NCBI GenBank assembly: GCA_020853255.1
Contig: JADYZI010000018.1
Location: 1 to 6,248, forward strand
DNA length: 6,248 nucleotides
Source: Acidobacteriota bacterium
GTDB lineage: Bacteria > Acidobacteriota > Blastocatellia > Pyrinomonadales > Pyrinomonadaceae
Direction: 5' to 3'
The notes under the pieces were generated by a model, which was not told where the DNA came from, did no database searches, and saw only the letters and a program-made list of their open reading frames with translations. A program made the translations under genes and the position numbers. This document shows, in pieces, positions 1 through 5,607 of this stretch. Position 1 is the first letter of the stretch; each line of letters starts with the position of its first letter.

Positions 1-1
1 A

Positions 2-514
2 AAGTTTGCAGTACCGTCGATCGAAGATATCGACCTCGGTTTTCGATTGCACACGGCTGGACATCGGATCATTCTCGATCGAAACATTCAGGCAAAGCAC
101 TTGAAAAAATGGGAGATCGTCTCACATCTGCGGACCGAGATATTCTGCCGAGCCCTTCCCTGGTCCCGGTTGATACTCGAAAGCAATGGCCTGAAGAACG
201 ACATGAATATGAAAAACTCTGACCGCCTGAGCGCAATTTTGGTCGGAATATCGATTTTGTTGCTGCCGTTTATCGTATGGCAGCCGCTGCTCGCGCTAGC
301 TGCTACTGGCTGCATTGTTGCGTTGATCATCCTTAACCTGAAAATTCTGTCCTTCTACGCCCGGAAACGAGGGATATTGTTTGCTTTAATGACCATCCCG
401 TGGCAAATGGTCTATTTTTTATATAGCGGCGCGGTATTTGTAATGTGTTGGTTCCTATACAAGCTTCCGCGGGTCATTCGCTTAAAGGCGGGGTTTGAAG
501 GTAATTGCCTGTGA
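2..514 (+). CDS. Family 2 glycosyltransferase, C-terminal part (5' end outside window)
   Basis: The reading frame is open from the left edge and ends at TGA 512-514, so only the last ~170 residues are present. The first visible segment reads SIEDIDLGFRL, with the Glu-Asp pair at bases 23-28. This matches the ED motif that supplies the catalytic base in inverting GT-A family 2 enzymes. About 20 residues later, QAKHLKKW (89-112) sits where processive and polyprenol-linked family 2 enzymes carry a [QR]xx[RK]W acceptor motif. After an amphipathic stretch rich in Arg and Trp, about three hydrophobic segments follow (roughly 230-290, 290-345 and 375-455), so the enzyme is membrane-anchored at its C terminus. 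It probably moves a sugar from a nucleotide donor to a lipid carrier or growing glycan on the cytoplasmic face; the substrate cannot be read from the sequence. It overlaps the next gene by four bases, which suggests co-translation. The N-terminal nucleotide-binding DxD region lies outside the window. Confidence 0.85.
   Translation, partial: KFAVPSIEDIDLGFRLHTAGHRIILDRNIQAKHLKKWEIVSHLRTEIFCRALPWSRLILESNGLKNDMNMKNSDRLSAILVGISILLLPFIVWQPLLALAATGCIVALIILNLKILSFYARKRGILFALMTIPWQMVYFLYSGAVFVMCWFLYKLPRVIRLKAGFEGNCL
497..501 (+). promoter_or_regulatory. Ribosome-binding site deciding the GTG start of the GT39 gene
   Basis: GAAGG lies nine bases before GTG 511, which overlaps the preceding TGA (512-514). 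This favours GTG 511 over the in-frame TTG at 505, which would be only three bases from the site, and over ATG 517. Confidence 0.55.
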
Positions 515-2181
515 GTATGTTGAGCGTCGAGGGTCCGGCTTTCGAGGGGATAGACATTCGGTCGTTCCAGGTGTCGCGTGAAAAGGCTTTTCTCATTAGC
601 TGTTTTGTTATCGCCTTCCTGCTTCGCTTCCTTTTGATCCCAGATAATTCGGTAATCAATGGTGACGGTGCGTATTACACGATGCTTGGCGAGAGATTTG
701 TCTCAGGTGATCTGGCGAACGGGATAAGCGCGTATTGGTCACCATTGTATTCGGTCTTGACGGGCATCTCGTCACTGCTGTTCAGTGATAGGGAGTTTGC
801 CGGAAGGTTTGTATCGCTGGTTGCGGGAACGTTTCTGATCGTTCCGGGCTTTGCACTGATAGATACATTCTTCGGCCGCCCCGCCGCCTACATTGGGACG
901 GTCCTGATCGTTTTTCACCCGTTCCTGGTCCAGTCTTCCAGTTGGGTAATGACCGAGTCCCTCTATACTCTGGTCTTCACAACCTTGGTTCTGACCTTCT
1001 GGAAAGCATTAGCCAGTGATAGATCGACAAAATTTCTGCTTACCGGGGTTCTCCTTGGATCCGCGTTCTTGATCAAACCGGAGGCGGTCGCGTTCGTTAT
1101 ACTGATTTGGATCTTCACGTTGGTGCTTGGCATCTGGAAACGAAAGGCCGGTCTTTACCAAGCATTGATCAATTGTTTGGTATTTCTTTCCGGGTTTTTG
1201 CTACTCTTCGCTCCGTATTTTGTTTTTCTGCATTACAAGACCGGAGGGTGGACATTGAGTCAGAAGATCGCCGTCAACCTTCCCGCAGCGGATTATGATG
1301 GTGACTTCCTCGGTTTGACGAGGGACGGCCGGAAAACAATGAAGGATCGAGTTTGGGGCGATGATTACGAGAACGAACCACCTGCCGAAACAGTTCGTGC
1401 TCCTGAACAACGGCGCTACAGCATTGGGCAATTGAGTTCGGACGTGGTGATTCTTGGGTCGAAAGCCGTTACCCTGGTCAGAAAGCAACTCCGTGATTAT
1501 TTCCCAGCGCTTATACCGTACCCGTTCATGGTACTGGCGATTATCGGCCTATTCTTTCGGCCCTGGACAAAGATAAGGGCAGGGAAGGAACTCTATTTAT
1601 TCTCGATAGTCCTGGCTACGCTTATTGGATACGGAGCTTCAGCAGTCGAGCAACGATATCTGTTTCCGATCATTCCGATCCTGATGGGCTGGGCCGCCCA
1701 TGGCACGGTCGAGTTCAGCGAGTGGCTTGTGCGGACCACCGGCAATCTGATCGGCAGAACCGTGCCGCGGCATTCTGCATCTTTTGCCATTTTGATCATG
1801 CTGCTTTTCTCGTTCTCACCACTGTATGCTGCTGTTTTTAGAAAACAGACGGTGAACGACATACCGTTCGAAGAGCGGAATGCAGGTTTGTGGATACGAG
1901 ATCACGCTGGAGGATCAATGCCTTTGGTCATGTCCTCAAACATAACACCAGCCTTCTACGCTCATGCGAGGCACGCATATGTGCCAGATGGCGACCTTCG
2001 AACCATTGTCGACTACGCAAAACTTAGGGGCGCCGACTACCTCGTGTTCAGCGAGAGGCGAATGAAGGATATACCCCTATTCAAGAAAGATGAGAACGAT
2101 GCCCTTGAACTTCTTCAAGTGTTGTACCGGGACAGTGCACATCCGGGTCACCGCATTGTTGTCTATCAGGTACTCCCGTAA
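511..2181 (+). CDS. GT39/ArnT-like polytopic membrane glycosyltransferase
   Basis: This is a 556-residue integral membrane protein. Members of the GT39 (PMT/ArnT, GT-C fold) group take a sugar from a polyprenyl-phosphate donor and attach it to a lipid, protein or glycan outside the cytoplasmic membrane. After a first helix (residues ~26-43) the loop reads INGDGAYY, with Asp52 at the position of the catalytic aspartate in the first periplasmic loop. Further family-like landmarks are TESLY (Glu149), KPEA (189-192) and EQRYLFPIIP (from residue 380). I count ten to twelve hydrophobic segments up to about residue 445, then a soluble tail of ~110 residues, presumably periplasmic, ending in a beta-type HRIVVYQV strand. 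The start chosen is GTG 511, which overlaps the upstream stop as GTGA and has GAAGG nine bases before it; TTG 505 or ATG 517 are possible. The adjacent family 2 enzyme could supply its lipid-linked donor (inference). Acceptor and sugar are unknown, so no ArnT-specific name is given. Confidence 0.88.
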   Translation: MSMLSVEGPAFEGIDIRSFQVSREKAFLISCFVIAFLLRFLLIPDNSVINGDGAYYTMLGERFVSGDLANGISAYWSPLYSVLTGISSLLFSDREFAGRFVSLVAGTFLIVPGFALIDTFFGRPAAYIGTVLIVFHPFLVQSSSWVMTESLYTLVFTTLVLTFWKALASDRSTKFLLTGVLLGSAFLIKPEAVAFVILIWIFTLVLGIWKRKAGLYQALINCLVFLSGFLLLFAPYFVFLHYKTGGWTLSQKIAVNLPAADYDGDFLGLTRDGRKTMKDRVWGDDYENEPPAETVRAPEQRRYSIGQLSSDVVILGSKAVTLVRKQLRDYFPALIPYPFMVLAIIGLFFRPWTKIRAGKELYLFSIVLATLIGYGASAVEQRYLFPIIPILMGWAAHGTVEFSEWLVRTTGNLIGRTVPRHSASFAILIMLLFSFSPLYAAVFRKQTVNDIPFEERNAGLWIRDHAGGSMPLVMSSNITPAFYAHARHAYVPDGDLRTIVDYAKLRGADYLVFSERRMKDIPLFKKDENDALELLQVLYRDSAHPGHRIVVYQVLP

Positions 2182-2334
2182 ATGTCGCTGTTGGTACCCA
2201 ACGATTCAGTAGTCGCTTTGATCCAACCGGCCCTTCTCCGAGTATTCCCGGACCGAAGGGTCGAGATTGAAAGTGGATCCGCGGTACTCCCTGATTTGCG
2301 GGCAGACTACAAACGAATGGTTTTAACCCTTTAA
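2182..2334 (+). CDS. Doubtful 50-residue ORF directly after and in frame with the GT39 stop
   Basis: ATG 2182 follows the TAA of the GT39 gene without a gap and in the same frame. The frame then stays open for 50 codons to TAA 2332-2334, just before the Shine-Dalgarno of the next gene. The product would begin MSLLVPNDSVV and end KRMVLTL; it has no membrane helix, signal peptide or motif I recognise. Only a weak AGG (2168-2170) lies upstream, so translation would depend on coupling or stop readthrough. A run of 50 sense codons is not rare by chance, and a strong stem-loop sits inside it. It is most likely non-coding spacer; a small coupled gene or a degraded remnant is possible. Confidence 0.15.
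   Translation: MSLLVPNDSVVALIQPALLRVFPDRRVEIESGSAVLPDLRADYKRMVLTL
2228..2263 (+). other. Imperfect stem-loop in the spacer between the two gene blocks
   Basis: Bases 2228-2240 pair with 2249-2263 around an eight-base loop (2241-2248). The inner stem is TCCG/CGGA, followed by a two-base CC bulge (2253-2254). The outer stem is CCCTTC/GAAGGG, then a G-U, a G-C and a C-G pair, making thirteen pairs in all. The hairpin starts 46 bases after the GT39 stop, where a terminator or mRNA-stabilising 3' structure would be expected. No run of T follows on either strand, so it is not a standard intrinsic terminator. It could cause partial attenuation, Rho-assisted termination or protection against 3' exonuclease. 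Confidence 0.45.
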
Positions 2335-2339
2335 TTTCG

Positions 2340-2347
2340 TAGGAGGA
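2340..2347 (+). promoter_or_regulatory. Strong Shine-Dalgarno sequence for the small membrane protein gene
   Basis: TAGGAGGA contains the full AGGAGG core (2341-2346). It lies four bases before ATG 2351 and seven before ATG 2354, so the second ATG has the more usual spacing. It is the only consensus-strength site in the window and heads the three-gene coupled block. It may therefore set translation of the whole block. Confidence 0.8.
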
Positions 2348-2350
2348 ACG

Positions 2351-2551
2351 ATGATGAAACTTCTGCTTTTCTATACGGACCCGGGATCGGGCATGATGCT
2401 CTTGCAAATCTTGCTAGCATTTGGCGCTAGTGCGATGTTCTATTTTCGCAAGTATGTGTATAGGCTCTTCGGACGGACTCAGGAAGGTACCGATGGCGGA
2501 AACCCCGAGAGCTTCACAGAAGATAGGAATGACGGACAATTAGGATCATGA
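2351..2551 (+). CDS. Small single-helix membrane protein with DPGSG motif
   Basis: A 66-residue protein (65 if ATG 2354 is used, which fits the AGGAGG spacing better). A short hydrophobic start is followed by YTDPGSG (residues 8-14), one clear transmembrane helix (about 15-32, MMLLQILLAFG...FYF), a basic juxtamembrane stretch (RKYVYRLFGR, 33-42), then a polar acidic tail of ~24 residues. The positive charges after the helix predict a short outside N terminus and a cytoplasmic tail. From memory, small proteins with a DPG[ST]GS-helix-basic layout occur beside methyltransferase and sulfatase-fold genes in many bacteria, but I know no established function. The perfect ribosome-binding site and the ATGA overlap with the next gene argue strongly that it is real and expressed with its neighbours. 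A role as a membrane anchor or accessory subunit for one of the two downstream enzymes is inference. Confidence 0.85.
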   Translation: MMKLLLFYTDPGSGMMLLQILLAFGASAMFYFRKYVYRLFGRTQEGTDGGNPESFTEDRNDGQLGS

Positions 2552-3978
2552 AGGCCTTTGAATCATTTCGCGATCCTCTAGGCAAAGTCCTTGGCAATGA
2601 TCAAGGCGTCTGGCGGATGGTAAACGTCAATGCTGTCGCTGACCTAAATGAATTTCTTGATCTCGATCTATCGCGAAAATGGCGGGACGAAGGAAAGATA
2701 GTGCATACATCGGTTGCTAACGCCAATGAGGTCGTGTTGTTTCGAAACGAGTTCAACGGTTCCATTTCTAATCATGCTGAATTTGGGTTGTTTCGCCACC
2801 AAAGGGTCCACTTTCCCTCGTTTCCATACGAGTGGTGTCCCTCAATGCTTCGTGATGCAGGTTTGCTTACGCTCGATATCGCAGAGAAGTTTTTCAGAAC
2901 GACCGGCTGGAGCATCAAGGATGCTTCACCCTTCAATATACTGTTCGACGGACCTAACGCACTTTTCATCGATATCCTCTCATTCGAGAAACGAGACCGG
3001 AAGGATGCGATCTGGCTGCCTTACAATCAATTTGTCCAGGCCTTCCTTATCCCGCTCCTGGTAAACAAGGAAACTGGATTGCCGCTTAGGTCGATCTTTT
3101 TGGCAGATCGGGACGGCGTCGCGGTTTCAGACGCGGTGCGGCTATTAAGCAGGGTAAAAAGACTTAAGCCGCAAGCGCTATCGCTTGTGACTTTACCTCA
3201 CCTGCTGGCAGGCCGGGCAGAGACCGATGCAACCTTATACCAGCCGAAACTGCTTGATTCTTCGGAAAAGGCGAGCTTTGTCTTAACGCGGAGTTTTCAT
3301 CGCTTGCGCGGACAACTCGAAAAGGTTGGACGAAGTAGCGTGCGCGAATCTAAGTGGTCAGAATACACAAAATTCAATCAGGCAACGATCCCCGATTACA
3401 TGCGGGCCAAGCAGGGATTTCTAGCGACCGCGCTCGAAGAGTTGAGGCCGCGGAATGTACTGGATGTGGGCTGCAATACGGGATTCTTCAGCTTCGCTGC
3501 GGCCAGGGCGGGTGCGAATGTTGTTGCCATCGACTATGACGAGGCAGTCATTGACCAGGTATACAGGTTAGCGAAACAAGATGGCCTCAATGTTCTACCG
3601 CTAGTAGTGAATCTCTCACGACCAACCCCTGCCCAGGGTTGGCGGTTCAGCGAGAACTCTTCCTTTTTGGATCGTTCAATTGGCAACTTCGACATGGTGA
3701 TGATGCTTGCCGTCATTCACCACATGTTAGTTCAGGAACGGATACCGTTGCGCGAAATAATGCGTTTAGCTGCCGACCTAACTCGTAGCGCCTTGGTTGT
3801 CGAATTTGTTCCGCCGGACGACAAGATGTTCAAACGACTAGCTAGAGGGCGCGAACATCTTCACAACAACCTTACGCCGGAAAACTTCGAACAAGTTGCT
3901 AACGAATTTTTCACCATCGTCTGCGTAGAAATGCTTCCGGAAACCAACCGCCGCATCTATTTGATGAAAAAGAAATGA
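2548..3978 (+). CDS. Class I SAM-dependent methyltransferase with kinase-like N-terminal region
   Basis: A 476-residue two-part protein with no signal peptide or membrane helix, so probably cytoplasmic. The C-terminal part (about 300-475) is a Rossmann-fold methyltransferase. Motif I is VLDVGCNTGFF (304-314), the acidic ribose-binding end of strand 2 is AIDYD (Asp329), strand 4 is FDMVMMLAVIHH (381-392), and strand 5 ends in VVEFVPP with Glu419. The N-terminal ~280 residues are not methyltransferase. Around KDASPFNILF (124-133) and FIDI (140-143), Asp125, Asn130 and Asp142 have the spacing of the catalytic loop and DFG-type aspartate of kinase-like phosphotransferases. The overall layout resembles proteins annotated as nodulation NoeA-related methyltransferases (recollection, not a search). 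The start overlaps the previous stop as ATGA, and its own stop overlaps the next start the same way. The substrate is unknown; a glycan or lipid intermediate of the envelope pathway is plausible from context. Confidence 0.85.
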   Translation: MKAFESFRDPLGKVLGNDQGVWRMVNVNAVADLNEFLDLDLSRKWRDEGKIVHTSVANANEVVLFRNEFNGSISNHAEFGLFRHQRVHFPSFPYEWCPSMLRDAGLLTLDIAEKFFRTTGWSIKDASPFNILFDGPNALFIDILSFEKRDRKDAIWLPYNQFVQAFLIPLLVNKETGLPLRSIFLADRDGVAVSDAVRLLSRVKRLKPQALSLVTLPHLLAGRAETDATLYQPKLLDSSEKASFVLTRSFHRLRGQLEKVGRSSVRESKWSEYTKFNQATIPDYMRAKQGFLATALEELRPRNVLDVGCNTGFFSFAAARAGANVVAIDYDEAVIDQVYRLAKQDGLNVLPLVVNLSRPTPAQGWRFSENSSFLDRSIGNFDMVMMLAVIHHMLVQERIPLREIMRLAADLTRSALVVEFVPPDDKMFKRLARGREHLHNNLTPENFEQVANEFFTIVCVEMLPETNRRIYLMKKK

Positions 3979-5597
3979 GATCCTTATCGTGGAAAGACCT
4001 AGGCGCCGCATTTTCACTATCCAACCTTTTTTTCATAATTTCGTGGAAAGAGCTTGTCTATCCAGGCTTTCATCATTATCGCCGGCCGTTTCAACCAGAC
4101 GTATGGGAGTATCTTTCGGTAATTGTCGACGCGCTACTGCTTTCTTTGATTTTTGTGGCTCTGATTGGGTTGTCGAAGACTTCAAAAAGATGGTTGGCTC
4201 CAACGTCAACACTGATTCTACTCATTAGTGGCATCCTGGCCTTTGGACCCTTAAGTAGTGAGGTAATCAAATGGCTTTTTCCGGAAGTCGAACGTTTCGT
4301 CACATTATATCTTTCCGGGGCCATTTTGTGCATTTGCGTTCTCTTGGCGGCCAGAGATAGATTCAGCATACCATCTATTGCAAAAAACTTGCAGCTCCTG
4401 GCTCTGTTTCTCCTCCCATTTAGCCTTTTGATATATATTGAGGCGTGTCGATATCACTTGTTCAATGACCACAGCATTTTCCTTCCGCAAACCATAGAAA
4501 GGCGTGATCTTGCGACCCGGGAAGCGCAGCCGACAGGTAGGATCATTTGGATTATTTTTGATGAACTGGATCAAGCTCTCATTTCGGCTGCAAAGCAGAA
4601 TAATACAAACATTGCCGACCTTGAGAAACTTGCCGAGCAATCGTTCGTTGCGGAGAACGCCTATGCTCCGAACAATCGCACACAGGAATCAATCCCTGCT
4701 CTCTTAACTGGAGTTTCATTAACCGAAGCGTTTACGATCTCACCAAACGGACTAATGCTCGAGCCGTCGGACGGTACGGAAAGCTTCATGTTCGGCCAGG
4801 GAAATGACGTCTTTTCCGCTCTGCAGGACCGTGGAATCAATTCCGGAATAACGGGTTGGTATCATCCGTATTGTCGAATTTTCCAAGGTCGCGTAGCAAA
4901 TTGCTTCTGGAGTCCTTTGTCCGCTCCGAATTGTAGATCGATCGATCGGTTCAAATCCTGCAGCAAACAGGTTCTTTTTCGCGCTTTGGAGAAAGTTCCG
5001 CTTATAACTAGGATCTTCCCTGACTTGCCGGGAATAAACTTCGAACTCTTAGGTGAAACGCGCCAGGTACAGATAGAAAGAAATCAATTCTTGAACACTA
5101 AGGTTCAGGAGATGTTATCGAATCCGAATCTTGGTCTCGTGTTCTTCCATTCATCAGTACCGCATCTTCCGCTGATAGGTCGAGCAGACGAGGAGGGTGA
5201 CATAACGTACTATTCATCTTTGGAAATCGTTAACGAGACCATAAGAACGGTACGAAACACATTGGAGAGTACGGGTCAGTGGGAGAATACCGTTCTGATC
5301 GTGAGTTCAGATCACGCGTACCGGTTCAAGAGGCTGAGAGATTTCAGGCAGCTATCGGAAAAGGAAAGAAACGACTCAATGGTCGACACACGAATCCCAT
5401 TTATTATAAAGTTCGCCGGCCAAAACTCAAGAATAGACTACGAACCAAGAATAAACACTATCGTTACCAAACGGCTCATTCTCGATATTTTGGACAATAA
5501 GATTAAAGATGCTGGCGAATTAGTTATATGGCTGGATCATTTGCGGCGTTTCGAGTCAATACTAATCGACCGCACGAGCACGGGCCGACCATGGTGA
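3975..5597 (+). CDS. Membrane-anchored sulfatase/alkaline-phosphatase superfamily enzyme (possible phosphotransferase)
   Basis: This 540-residue protein has four or five N-terminal hydrophobic segments (about 13-24, 47-66, 77-92, 110-126 and 139-156) and a large domain from ~185 on, presumably periplasmic. Metal-ligand landmarks of the superfamily are present in order: FDELD (Asp196-Glu197), the nucleophile region NNRTQESIPALLTG (233-246), SSVPHLP (His397) and SSDH (Asp446-His447). Thr236 fits the TxxSxP pattern of EptA/MCR-type phosphoethanolamine transferases, whereas true sulfatases have C/SxPxR for formylglycine. This favours phosphate-ester chemistry: transfer or removal of a phospho-alcohol head group on lipid or glycan. 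GWYHPYC and three later cysteines (Cys300, 310, 320, 329) probably form disulfides, which fits an extracytoplasmic location. ATG 3975 overlaps the methyltransferase stop and lacks a good ribosome-binding site, so translation is likely coupled. The exact reaction and substrate are not determinable, and it could also be a phosphodiesterase. Confidence 0.85.
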   Translation: MRSLSWKDLGAAFSLSNLFFIISWKELVYPGFHHYRRPFQPDVWEYLSVIVDALLLSLIFVALIGLSKTSKRWLAPTSTLILLISGILAFGPLSSEVIKWLFPEVERFVTLYLSGAILCICVLLAARDRFSIPSIAKNLQLLALFLLPFSLLIYIEACRYHLFNDHSIFLPQTIERRDLATREAQPTGRIIWIIFDELDQALISAAKQNNTNIADLEKLAEQSFVAENAYAPNNRTQESIPALLTGVSLTEAFTISPNGLMLEPSDGTESFMFGQGNDVFSALQDRGINSGITGWYHPYCRIFQGRVANCFWSPLSAPNCRSIDRFKSCSKQVLFRALEKVPLITRIFPDLPGINFELLGETRQVQIERNQFLNTKVQEMLSNPNLGLVFFHSSVPHLPLIGRADEEGDITYYSSLEIVNETIRTVRNTLESTGQWENTVLIVSSDHAYRFKRLRDFRQLSEKERNDSMVDTRIPFIIKFAGQNSRIDYEPRINTIVTKRLILDILDNKIKDAGELVIWLDHLRRFESILIDRTSTGRPW

Positions 5598-5607
5598 CCC
5601 TTTCTGC

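Noticed and set aside
47..514. TTG 47 as the start of an independent 155-residue protein
   Set aside because: The frame is open to the left edge and the codons before 47 encode the ED motif of a family 2 glycosyltransferase, so 47 is internal.
2296..2326. Possible promoter (TTGCGG, then a T/A-rich box) before the small membrane protein gene
   Set aside because: The spacing is about 19 bases and neither box is close to consensus, so I cannot support a sigma-70-type promoter here.
2081..2407. 108-codon open frame on the minus strand across the spacer between the blocks
   Set aside because: It overlaps the end of the GT39 gene and the well-supported small membrane protein gene. The product is of odd, low-plausibility composition with no recognisable motif.
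2413..2431. Small inverted repeat (CTAGC/GCTAG) in the small membrane protein gene
   Set aside because: Only five firm pairs within the helix-coding region; expected by chance.
2714..3064. 116-codon plus-strand open frame inside the methyltransferase gene
   Set aside because: It is a shifted frame of a strongly supported gene. The serine- and arginine-rich translation is typical of an out-of-frame shadow.
4305..4640. 111-codon minus-strand open frame inside the sulfatase-fold gene
   Set aside because: It is fully antisense to a gene with clear helices and catalytic motifs, and its product shows no domain.
4936..4949. GATCGATCGATCGG short tandem tetramer run
   Set aside because: It lies within coding sequence, is only about three units long and fits the encoded residues; no sign of a functional repeat.
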